Shown here one piece after another: positions 1 through 5,022 of a stretch of 5,169 bases of DNA (position 1 is the first letter of the stretch; every line of letters starts with the position of its first letter). The translations under genes and the position numbers were made by a program. The notes under the pieces were generated by a model, which worked only from the letters and a program-made list of their open reading frames with translations, ran no database searches and was not told the DNA's origin. The stretch comes from Methanoregula sp. GTDB taxonomy: Archaea > Halobacteriota > Methanomicrobia > Methanomicrobiales > Methanospirillaceae. The stretch is from positions 1-5,169 of the forward strand of contig JAURZP010000024.1 in assembly GCA_030653335.1 (NCBI GenBank). The letters run 5' to 3'.

Positions 1-1
1 C

Positions 2-319
2 ATTGGAGGGCTTCACTGGCAGGCCGTGTTCTATGCCTTCTGGGAGCAGATGGCGGCAGTGATGATCATCACCGGGCTGCTCTGGCTCTTCTCCCGGTGG
101 TTCAATACACAAGGGTCCGTTGCCCGCGTAATGGCCGGAGATTCATATACCGTGTATATCATCCACCCGGTCATCCTCACTCTCCTTGCAATAGCACTGG
201 CAGGCTTTGCTCTTCCCTCGCTGGCCAAATTTACGGTCGTACTCCCGCTGGCAATCTGCCTCTCGTTTTTGTTAGCGCATCTAATCCGTGCTATACCCGG
301 GGTAAAGAGGGTGCTTTGA
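2..319 (+). CDS. Acyltransferase-3 family membrane protein, C-terminal part (5' end outside window)
   Basis: The reading frame is open from the left edge and ends at TGA 317-319, leaving about 105 C-terminal residues. They contain three hydrophobic segments, separated by the motif DSYTVYIIHPVIL. This motif closely matches SYPVYIIHQAIL in the complete acyltransferase-3 gene just downstream, and both proteins end with a similar RAIPGVKRVL / RRIPVVRALFG tail. Family knowledge: acyltransferase-3 (PF01757) proteins are membrane enzymes with about ten helices that transfer acyl groups to sugars or lipids of the cell envelope. The late YxxYxxH segment is typical of the family's C-terminal helices. 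The catalytic N-terminal His region is not in the window, so activity cannot be judged. The gene is a tandem paralogue of the next one but visibly more G+C-rich. The GTG at 26 is an internal codon, not the likely start. The substrate is unknown. Confidence 0.85.
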   Translation: MGGLHWQAVFYAFWEQMAAVMIITGLLWLFSRWFNTQGSVARVMAGDSYTVYIIHPVILTLLAIALAGFALPSLAKFTVVLPLAICLSFLLAHLIRAIPGVKRVL

Positions 320-352
320 GCCGTATGGCCTCTGTTCCGGAATAATTTTACC

Positions 353-374
353 GTATGACAGGAGAGGGTCATAC
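353..374 (+). repeat. Perfect 7-bp inverted repeat in acyltransferase spacer
   Basis: GTATGAC (353-359) and GTCATAC (368-374) are perfect reverse complements around the 8-base loop AGGAGAGG. The loop is purine-rich and resembles a Shine-Dalgarno core. A second hairpin, GGTCA (367-371) with TGACC (376-380), overlaps the right arm, and TGACC could also pair with GGTCA at 403-407. The pairings exclude one another. The repeat may be a 3' stabilising hairpin of the upstream mRNA, a protein-binding dyad or part of a leader structure; sequence alone does not decide. Confidence 0.5.
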
Positions 375-453
375 CTGACCATGTTTTCCCATATGAGACA
401 CAGGTCAATTATGTCCTTTGCAATTAAGGCACATTATCAGTAACACCCGATTC

Positions 454-461
454 TTTTTTTT
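454..461 (+). terminator. T-run terminator candidate (T8)
   Basis: Eight consecutive T on the plus strand, followed closely by a further T5 at 469-473. Such runs match the archaeal intrinsic terminator type, which needs little or no hairpin. It would end transcripts reading out of the upstream acyltransferase gene, 135 bases after its stop, before the promoter of the next gene. Confidence 0.5.
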
Positions 462-483
462 CTGTACGTTTTTCTGATTTGAA

Positions 484-495
484 TTATTAAAAAAG
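484..495 (+). promoter_or_regulatory. TATA-like box before the second acyltransferase gene
   Basis: TTATTAAAAAAG in a strongly A/T-rich stretch. An archaeal start site about 25 bases downstream would fall near 513-518, giving a leader of about 30 bases before ATG 548. The only Shine-Dalgarno-like bases (AAAGGTCC, 522-529) lie about 19 bases from the start, which is too far for a normal site. No purine-rich BRE is obvious. Confidence 0.35.
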
Positions 496-547
496 CCATA
501 AAATCGTAATATTATTCATTCAAAGGTCCACATAATTAAAAGAGTTC

Positions 548-1657
548 ATGGTCCGGTTGCATTATATTGACAATCTGCGGTGGATATGTATCCTGATGCT
601 CTTTCCAGTACACGCCGCAACTGTATTTTGCGCAGGATGGTATGGCTATTATGTTTTATCTGATTACTCATCCACTGCGGCACATTGTTTCTATGTTTCT
701 GTTGTGACATGGATCATGCCATTGCTCTTTTGTATTGCCGGAATGAGTACGAAATTTGCATTACAGAAACGTACGTCGCTTGTGTACCTGAAAGAACGTA
801 TCACAAAACTCCTTGTCCCGTTCCTTGCAGGAATGGTTCTCATCTGCCCCATTATTGGATATTACGCTCTGAAATTCCACACGGGTTACACCGGAAGCTT
901 TGCCGGTGCGTTTGTGCATTTCTTCAGTTCAATCCAGAACATTCATTCCCGGAACGGAATTTACGGAGATTTTAGCGTTGAGCACCTCTGGTTTATCCTC
1001 TTTTTGTTTATCATCTCAGTGGTGGCGCTCGTACTTATCCAGCTTGAACAGAGACTGGCAGGACTTCTCCTCAATCTAAAAAATGTAAATCTTCTGGTTC
1101 TGGTCCTTTTGTTTATTCCGGTCTGGCTCATAAACTTTGTTGGTCTCGAAGTGGCAGAATATTCTTTTATCTCGTATTTTGCCATATTCCTCTTTGGGTA
1201 CTACCTGTTTGCAATGGATTCGGTCCAGGTTCATCTGGAAAAATACCGGGTCGTTCTCTTCACTGCATGGGTGATCCTGACAATCGGAGGGATGTGGATT
1301 GGAGGGATAATCCTTGGACATTCCGAATTATTGTGGGGAAATTCCGTAATCTTTGTCTTAACCGGATGGACTGGCGTTCTTGCACTCATGGGAATGGGCA
1401 GGCACCTGTTTAACATTACCAACAACTTTGCAGCCTATATGGGTGAGGCATCGTATCCTGTGTATATTATTCACCAGGCAATACTGGTGGCAATTGCTTA
1501 TTACGTGGTGATGCTTGCAATTCCTCCGGCACTTCAGTTTGCGGCCATTGTGATCTTCAGTTTCCTGCTGACTTTTGCCTGCTATGAGATCATCAGGAGA
1601 ATTCCGGTAGTAAGAGCGCTATTTGGAATTCCCAGTTCAAAAAAGAAACTTTCATGA
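548..1657 (+). CDS. Acyltransferase-3 family integral membrane protein (369 aa)
   Basis: This is a complete multi-pass protein, about the usual 350-400 residues for acyltransferase-3 (PF01757). Family landmarks are visible in order. The N-terminal YIDNLRW (6-12) carries D8 and R11. The conserved His is H22 in FPVHAATVF. A cytoplasmic KERITKLLVPF segment (82-92) follows, then HLWFILFLF (146-154) and the late SYPVYIIHQ (302-310). About ten hydrophobic segments are separated by short loops, and the tail is basic (SSKKKLS). Family members transfer acetyl, succinyl or longer acyl groups to exopolysaccharides, glycolipids or other exported molecules; the acceptor here cannot be read from the sequence. 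ATG 548 is chosen because YIDNLRW begins at residue 6, as expected for the family. A T-run follows the stop. The coding sequence is more A/T-rich than its upstream paralogue, so it may have a separate origin rather than being a recent local duplicate. Confidence 0.92.
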   Translation: MVRLHYIDNLRWICILMLFPVHAATVFCAGWYGYYVLSDYSSTAAHCFYVSVVTWIMPLLFCIAGMSTKFALQKRTSLVYLKERITKLLVPFLAGMVLICPIIGYYALKFHTGYTGSFAGAFVHFFSSIQNIHSRNGIYGDFSVEHLWFILFLFIISVVALVLIQLEQRLAGLLLNLKNVNLLVLVLLFIPVWLINFVGLEVAEYSFISYFAIFLFGYYLFAMDSVQVHLEKYRVVLFTAWVILTIGGMWIGGIILGHSELLWGNSVIFVLTGWTGVLALMGMGRHLFNITNNFAAYMGEASYPVYIIHQAILVAIAYYVVMLAIPPALQFAAIVIFSFLLTFACYEIIRRIPVVRALFGIPSSKKKLS

Positions 1658-1665
1658 ATTATTCC

Positions 1666-1672
1666 TTTTTTT
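1666..1672 (+). terminator. T-run terminator after acyltransferase gene
   Basis: Seven consecutive T begin eight bases after the TGA stop of the acyltransferase gene, with no clear hairpin. This is typical of archaeal termination. It suggests that the following cupin gene is transcribed separately, or only by read-through. Confidence 0.55.
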
Positions 1673-1702
1673 CAAATGATTTCACTACAAATTTTCTTGA
1701 TT

Positions 1703-1707
1703 GGAGG
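1703..1707 (+). promoter_or_regulatory. Shine-Dalgarno-like GGAGG upstream of cupin
   Basis: GGAGG matches the complement of the 16S rRNA tail well, but it is 15 bases from ATG 1723 (an 11-codon ORF), 23 from GTG 1731 and 47 from ATG 1755. It does not fit any of these starts at normal spacing. It could serve the small leader ORF only with unusually long spacing. Confidence 0.3.
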
Positions 1708-1722
1708 AACAACGGTAGAAAT

Positions 1723-1758
1723 ATGAACCTGTGCAGAAAAACACAACAAATACTATGA
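1723..1758 (+). other. Possible 11-codon leader ORF overlapping the cupin start (ATGA)
   Basis: ATG 1723 opens MNLCRKTQQIL and stops at TGA 1756-1758. That stop overlaps the cupin ATG (1755-1757) in the sequence ATGA, the classical arrangement for translational coupling. GGAGG lies upstream at 1703-1707. The peptide resembles nothing I recognise. An ORF this short arises often by chance, so this may be coincidence; the overlap together with a Shine-Dalgarno-like site is the only support. Confidence 0.25.
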
Positions 1759-2126
1759 TCATAAAACATGCAGCGGATGTCCCGGCTATACCAATGACCA
1801 AACCCGGTTTTTCCGGCATGCAAGCCCGTTTTCTTCTCACTGCTGATGATGGTTGCCCGCGATATGCAATGCGGTTAATGGAATTTGCTCCCGGGGGTCA
1901 CTGTTCATTTCACAACCATAAAGAAGAGCACGAGATATTTATTCTAAACGGGAAAGGCATTCTTAAGACCGACAAAGAGTCTGTGATCCGTGCGGGCGAT
2001 GCAATCCTGCTCATGCCGTGCGAATTTCACCAGATCGTAAATACTGGCACGGGCATGTTAAAGATTATCTGTACAGTCCCGCTGTTACCAGGAAAAACCG
2101 GAAAAGAGACATCCCCGTGCTTGTGA
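1755..2126 (+). CDS. Small single-domain cupin protein (123 aa)
   Basis: A one-domain cupin with both conserved metal-site motifs. Motif 1 is GGHCSFHNHKEEHEIFILNG (residues 47-66), with candidate metal ligands H53, H55 and E60. Motif 2 is GDAILLMPCEFHQIVN (81-96), with the fourth ligand H92 and the usual turn at P88 and closing N96. All four ligands are present, so it probably binds a divalent metal such as Fe, Mn, Ni or Zn. Small cupins of this kind act as isomerases, dioxygenases or simple ligand-binding proteins, and the reaction cannot be predicted here. ATG 1755 is preferred because MIIKHAADVPA resembles the usual opening of such proteins. GTG 1731 in the same frame would add eight residues (MQKNTTNT). 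The protein is cytoplasmic, with no signal peptide. It is convergent with the SDR gene, and no partner gene suggests a pathway. Confidence 0.88.
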   Translation: MIIKHAADVPAIPMTKPGFSGMQARFLLTADDGCPRYAMRLMEFAPGGHCSFHNHKEEHEIFILNGKGILKTDKESVIRAGDAILLMPCEFHQIVNTGTGMLKIICTVPLLPGKTGKETSPCL

Positions 2127-2298
2127 AAATTTCCCTATAGATGACAGTTGATATTTACTATGAGGTAGAAGAGCTCAATACATCGTAGACCGCAGAAAGC
2201 TCAATTCCAATCCTTTAAAAATAGTGATCCTTTTGACATGACACCTGTAATGAAGTTTGGCGCAATGGTAACAGCAGATGCCCTGAAAAGAAAATACC

Positions 2299-2307
2299 AA
2301 AAAAAAA
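2299..2307 (-). terminator. T-run terminator of the SDR gene (T9 on minus strand)
   Basis: Nine consecutive A on the plus strand read as T9 on the minus strand, 15 bases after the SDR stop. No hairpin is needed for archaeal termination. No T-run of comparable length ends the convergent cupin transcript in this 196-base spacer. Confidence 0.6.
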
Positions 2308-2322
2308 CAAGATCGATTATTT

Positions 2323-3153
2323 TCACCGGGCATCTTTTGCAAGGGCATCATCAGCCCCGCCTCGTTTCCAGACCTCACCACCGTCAATGACAAAGTCAGA
2401 CCCGGTCACAAAACCGGATTCATCTGATGCGAGGAACAATACAGGATAAGCAAGGTCAATGGGTTCACCAATGCGGCCAACAAGATTGGACTCCCCGAAC
2501 ATGGCCATGAGCTCCTCTTTGGTTCTTCCGGTCTCTGCGGCTTTTTGGTAGGCCACATCCAGGATTGCAGTATTGACAAATCCGGGATATACGATATTGA
2601 CCCGGATATTGTCTTTTGCCAGCTCAACGGCAGCCACATGGGAGAACGCTGCCACAGCGCCTTTGCTCGTACAGTATGCACCGTTCATCGCGCTTGGCAC
2701 GTACACGATATTAGAAGAGATATTGATAATTGACCCGCCCCTCTTACCGTTTAGTTTCATGACCGGGACTGCGGTTTTTACGCCAAGAAAAACACTTTCC
2801 ACATTGGTTGCCATCACATTGCGCCATTCAGGAATCGTAGTCTCTACGATGGGCTTTAAAAAACCAATGCCGGCATTGTTCACGAGGACATCGAGTCTCT
2901 TGTATGTCTTTAACGTATAATCGATAATCCCCTGCCAGGATGATTCATTGGTCACGTCAAGTTGGAAGAAGGAAGCCACGTTACCATTATCAGTTATTCC
3001 TTTCACAACCCTGGCCCCCTCATCTTCCCTGCGGGCGGCAATGATGACAGAAGCTCCTTCCCTCGCAAACAGTTCCGCGATACCTCTCCCAATCCCTGAT
3101 GTTGAGCCGGTTACGATGCAGATCTTACCTTCGAGACGTCCATGGTTCGCCAT
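2323..3153 (-). CDS. Classical short-chain dehydrogenase/reductase, probably NADP(H)-dependent (276 aa)
   Basis: A complete classical SDR with a Rossmann fold. TGSTSGIG (15-22) is the glycine-rich dinucleotide site. LDV (65-67) contacts the adenine, NNAG (92-95) supports the central sheet, and N117 completes the catalytic tetrad with S147, Y160 and K164 (YCTSK). YPGFVNT (189-195) follows the active site, and VIDGG (255-259) is the typical C-terminal strand. Two arginines after strand two (AARR, 39-42), where NAD enzymes usually carry an acid, point to NADP(H). Annotators often label such sequences FabG-like or glucose 1-dehydrogenase-like, but the substrate-binding loop (about 195-225) gives no firm assignment. 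Length is close to the usual 250, with about 17 extra residues after the final strand. ATG 3153 places RLEGKICIVTG at the usual distance. It has its own TATA-like box and T-run, so it is probably monocistronic and cytoplasmic. Confidence 0.94.
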   Translation of the reverse strand: MANHGRLEGKICIVTGSTSGIGRGIAELFAREGASVIIAARREDEGARVVKGITDNGNVASFFQLDVTNESSWQGIIDYTLKTYKRLDVLVNNAGIGFLKPIVETTIPEWRNVMATNVESVFLGVKTAVPVMKLNGKRGGSIINISSNIVYVPSAMNGAYCTSKGAVAAFSHVAAVELAKDNIRVNIVYPGFVNTAILDVAYQKAAETGRTKEELMAMFGESNLVGRIGEPIDLAYPVLFLASDESGFVTGSDFVIDGGEVWKRGGADDALAKDAR

Positions 3154-3181
3154 AGGTTCTCTTTTAACCTTCTTTGATTTA

Positions 3182-3197
3182 GTTTTTTATTTTTTAC
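3182..3197 (-). promoter_or_regulatory. TATA-like A/T box upstream of SDR gene
   Basis: On the minus strand this reads GTAAAAAATAAAAAAC. Its centre lies about 37 bases before ATG 3153, so transcription would start near 3163-3166 and leave a leader of about ten bases. There is no good Shine-Dalgarno site, only a distant GAAGG near 3168-3172. That is consistent with a short-leader or leaderless archaeal mRNA. Confidence 0.45.
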
Positions 3198-3233
3198 AAT
3201 GATTATGGGACTGCTTTGATTCCTCGTTGCTTT

Positions 3234-3245
3234 AAAAAAAGAAAA
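3234..3245 (-). terminator. T-run terminator of the small membrane protein gene
   Basis: Directly after the TAA stop (3246-3248) the minus strand reads TTTTCTTTTTTT. It abuts the stop codon and separates this gene from the SDR promoter only about 40 bases further on. Confidence 0.6.
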
Positions 3246-3464
3246 TTACGGTTTCTTGGGAGGAATTGCCAGCAGGTCATCGACCTCCCCGGCTTCCCGT
3301 TTCTCCATTGACCATCCAATGTAAGAGATTACTATCGCTGAGACCATCACAATAACTAAAATAATCGAAGTAGTAGTGTTTTTTGGCATGATAAAGGAGA
3401 GTATAAAGAAAACCGGTATGAGCCCGATGGCAATCAATTTCAATTGTAACTGTGTAACGTGCAT
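3246..3464 (-). CDS. Small two-helix membrane protein of unknown function (72 aa)
   Basis: I do not recognise a family. The protein has two hydrophobic helices, about residues 9-26 and 33-50, joined by a very short polar turn (PKNTTT). A charged C-terminal tail follows (MEKREAGEVDDLLAIPPKKP). The first helix is preceded by few charges, and the basic residues after helix two favour both ends being cytoplasmic. Support that it is a real gene: a good TATA box about 33 bases before ATG 3464, GGGGATC just upstream of the start, and a T-run immediately after the stop. The segment between SDR and Cache genes is otherwise empty. It could be a small subunit or regulator of a membrane complex, but no neighbour supports this. 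M26 and M40 are alternative starts but would break the first or second helix. Confidence 0.7.
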   Translation of the reverse strand: MHVTQLQLKLIAIGLIPVFFILSFIMPKNTTTSIILVIVMVSAIVISYIGWSMEKREAGEVDDLLAIPPKKP

Positions 3465-3492
3465 TGTTGATCCCCTTGCGCCATCCTATCCG

Positions 3493-3500
3493 GATATAAA
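3493..3500 (-). promoter_or_regulatory. TATA box of the small membrane protein gene
   Basis: On the minus strand this reads TTTATATC, close to the methanogen consensus. The expected start site is near 3470, about six bases before ATG 3464, so the mRNA would be nearly leaderless. Read on the plus strand the same bases give ATATAAA, so the box could also fire rightward. A 10-bp palindrome TATCCGGATA (3487-3496) overlaps its downstream edge and could be a repressor site. Confidence 0.55.
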
Positions 3501-3547
3501 CAATAGATGGTTCGCCGCAGAGCCTCATATGAGTTTCGGAGGGCAGG

Positions 3548-3588
3548 GATAGTAACGGATGCACTATCGAGCGGGCCTGGATTTTTTT
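3548..3588 (+). repeat. Inverted repeat followed by T-run (possible small-RNA 3' end)
   Basis: GATAGT (3548-3553) pairs perfectly with ACTATC (3563-3568) around a nine-base loop. A GC-rich stretch GCGGGCCTGG and then T7 (3582-3588) follow. With ATATAAA at 3494-3500 in plus orientation, a transcript of about 60 bases starting near 3525 is conceivable. No expression evidence exists here. Confidence 0.3.
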
Positions 3589-3783
3589 AATCAACACTGC
3601 TATTAAAGTTAAAGATCGTTACAATTTTTTTTCAATGACCTGCAGTCGTGTCAACCACCGGATTGAACATTTTTCAGCATTCTCCTCAACCAGGAGTTTT
3701 CTATCCAGACAGGAAGTGTTCTTCACTGGAATGGGGGCCTTTTGGTTGGTGCCGGCAAGGCTTTACAATCGGCCTGCCTGCTC

Positions 3784-4743
3784 TCACTGCCGGCCGGTAT
3801 AGATCCCGGACCCCACGAGCCAGGTATCGTCAACCGGGGTAACATAGCAGAGTTTCATGCCGGGTTTTCCCGTATCCGGGTTGTAGTAATCCACGTACAC
3901 AAATCCCCCGCCGCTCTTTGCAGTCGCAATCTCCCATGCGGTGATCTTCACGCCGTTCGTGTCAGTGAAATTCATCCGGTTTGTACCGATAGTTTCCGGC
4001 TGGAAGGGCATCGCAAGTGTAGTCCCGTTGTACGCGTACACAAAGATGTACTTACTCCCGTCTGCAAACGTGCCATTCCGGTCATTGAAATTACGGACCG
4101 CTTTTACCGCTCCGTTTGCCTGCGCATACTCGCGGGCCATAATCACCCGCTCCACGAGCTGGTCCCTTTCTGTTGTATTAAAAAGTGCAGGAACTTCAGA
4201 CAGGTAAATTCCTGATCCGATAAACCATGTGTTGTCAACCGGCCGCACATAAGAGAGCTTGAGCTCCTCCCGGTTATTGTTGGCGGGATTTTTGGTGACA
4301 TAGTAGACATATCCTCCGCCATCCCCGGCAACTTCGATCATCCGCCTCACATGGTTAACGCCGTTCGAATCAGCGGCTCCGGCCCGGTTCGTCCCAATCT
4401 GGTCCGGCCGGAAAGGCCATGCGAGCGTGGTCCCGTCCATCCCGTACGCAAACATGTAGAGATCGCCTTTTATGAACGTTCCGTTTGCGTTATTGAACTC
4501 CAAAAGCGACGCATTCTTCCCGTATTGTTTCGCATACGCTTGAGCCCTGTCAACAAAAACGGTGAGGTCAGTATGCCGGGCATCGGTTGTCTGGGGTGAC
4601 ACATCCGTGACAGGCGTAATGACCGGTGTACCAGTTGTTATCATACCGGAGTTCTGGGAATTTGCTGACGGTGCTGAGCATCCCGCAAGCATCATAGCGG
4701 CCGCAATGAGAAGCAGCATCACGGCAATATAAGATACCTTCAT
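3784..4743 (-). CDS. Lipoprotein with two tandem Cache (sCache_2-like) sensor domains (319 aa)
   Basis: An exported ligand-binding lipoprotein. Residues 1-22 form a signal peptide ending in the lipobox LAGC, with C22 as the lipidated residue. A Ser/Thr/Pro-rich linker runs to about 57. Two homologous domains follow, about 60-184 and 195-319. Residues 83-120 and 219-256 are identical at 23 of 38 positions. Each domain shows the same marks: NGTF, GTTLA-PF-P, IGTNR, DxNGV (125-129, 261-265), GGGYVYY / GGGFVYV, a LxYV-PVD-TW strand and GSGIY near its end. These fit the sCache_2 type of extracytoplasmic sensor, which binds small metabolites such as carboxylates or amino acids in chemoreceptors and kinases. 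Here no membrane helix, HAMP, kinase or chemotaxis domain follows, so it is a stand-alone binder on the outer face of the membrane. The start is set by the signal peptide. No terminator is evident. Confidence 0.92.
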   Translation of the reverse strand: MKVSYIAVMLLLIAAAMMLAGCSAPSANSQNSGMITTGTPVITPVTDVSPQTTDARHTDLTVFVDRAQAYAKQYGKNASLLEFNNANGTFIKGDLYMFAYGMDGTTLAWPFRPDQIGTNRAGAADSNGVNHVRRMIEVAGDGGGYVYYVTKNPANNNREELKLSYVRPVDNTWFIGSGIYLSEVPALFNTTERDQLVERVIMAREYAQANGAVKAVRNFNDRNGTFADGSKYIFVYAYNGTTLAMPFQPETIGTNRMNFTDTNGVKITAWEIATAKSGGGFVYVDYYNPDTGKPGMKLCYVTPVDDTWLVGSGIYTGRQ

Positions 4744-4787
4744 AGCAATGGATTAGCCGCCAGTTCCTGATGAAGGTTACCACTGTG

Positions 4788-4839
4788 AGGGGAGAGTGGG
4801 CGGGCCCCTGCGTTGCATCGAACAGGGGATATTTCCCCT
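4788..4839 (-). promoter_or_regulatory. Four alternating complementary G4/C4 blocks upstream of the Cache gene
   Basis: On the plus strand the blocks are AGGGG (4788-4792), CCCCT (4805-4809), AGGGG (4824-4828) and CCCCT (4835-4839). Neighbours pair: AGGGGA (4824-4829) with TCCCCT (4834-4839) around four bases, and CCCCTG (4805-4810) with CAGGGG (4823-4828) around twelve. AGGGG (4788) also pairs with CCCCT (4805). The foldings exclude one another. The blocks lie 45-96 bases before ATG 4743, probably in the 5' leader or promoter. They could be operators or a switching RNA leader. Confidence 0.4.
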
Positions 4840-4854
4840 ATATCTGATAGCTCC

Positions 4855-4862
4855 TTTATTAA
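4855..4862 (-). promoter_or_regulatory. TATA-like box candidate for the Cache lipoprotein gene
   Basis: On the minus strand this reads TTAATAAA, inside a small dyad CCTT-TATT-AAGG (4853-4864). A start about 25 bases downstream would lie near 4832, leaving a leader of about 90 bases that begins at the G4/C4 blocks. The A/T-rich stretch near 4951-4968 is an alternative. Confidence 0.3.
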
Positions 4863-4900
4863 GGTAAAACTGAAGTGACCTTACATCATCCACGAAAGTA

Positions 4901-4939
4901 AATTTCATGCATTTTTCAGATTCCCTGTTCATGAAAAAT
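4901..4939. repeat. Nested inverted repeats with two alternative pairings
   Basis: ATTTTTCA (4911-4918) and TGAAAAAT (4932-4939) are perfect complements around 13 bases. TTTCATG (4903-4909) and CATGAAA (4930-4936) are also perfect complements around 20 bases. The right arms overlap, so only one stem can form at a time. On the plus strand a T-rich tract follows. Function unknown. Confidence 0.45.
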
Positions 4940-5010
4940 TTCCGGATCTGCTTAAATTTTTATTTTGTTCATTTTTTTTGGATTTTTTTAACAATTCATT
5001 TTTCTGAGAG

Positions 5011-5022
5011 AAAAATTAAAAA
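5011..5022 (+). promoter_or_regulatory. TATA-like box before the nuclease-like gene
   Basis: AAAAATTAAAAA preceded by purine-rich GAGAG (5006-5010), which could serve as BRE. Transcription would start near 5042, about 18 bases before ATG 5060. No Shine-Dalgarno site is present between them, since GAGGAAG (5023-5029) lies upstream of the predicted start site. Confidence 0.4.

Larger units (their letters stand above)
3465..3783. other. 319-base intergenic stretch with small dyads and plus-strand T-runs
   Basis: No convincing protein-coding gene is visible. It holds the TATA box above, perfect palindromes TATCCGGATA (3487-3496) and CTCATATGAG (3524-3533), and an inverted repeat GATAGT/ACTATC (3548-3553 and 3563-3568). 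T7 (3582-3588) and T8 (3625-3632) lie on the plus strand. From about 3640 to 3783 I see nothing firm apart from an imperfect GC-rich stem near 3751-3780. No minus-strand T-run follows the Cache gene stop, so how that transcript ends is unclear. Confidence 0.5.

Noticed and set aside
31..408. Long minus-strand ORF opposite the first acyltransferase fragment
   Set aside because: It is a mirror frame of a GC-rich coding region. Its translation has no hydrophobic or domain pattern, while the plus strand matches the paralogue.
1731..1754. GTG 1731 as cupin start
   Set aside because: It adds only MQKNTTNT with no Shine-Dalgarno site at normal spacing. The cupin opening MIIKHAADVPA starts at ATG 1755. 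Kept as an alternative in the cupin entry.
2573..2920. Plus-strand ORFs antisense to the SDR gene
   Set aside because: The minus strand carries all SDR motifs in frame. The antisense translations show no family features.
3751..3780. Imperfect GC-rich hairpin near the Cache gene 3' end as a terminator
   Set aside because: The stem (GGCAAGG with CCTGCC) has a bulge and no T-run follows on the minus strand, so it is too weak to call.
3648..3842. Plus-strand ORF of 64 codons across the Cache gene 3' end
   Set aside because: It overlaps the well-supported Cache coding sequence in antisense, has an Arg/Pro-rich low-complexity tail and no recognisable domain.
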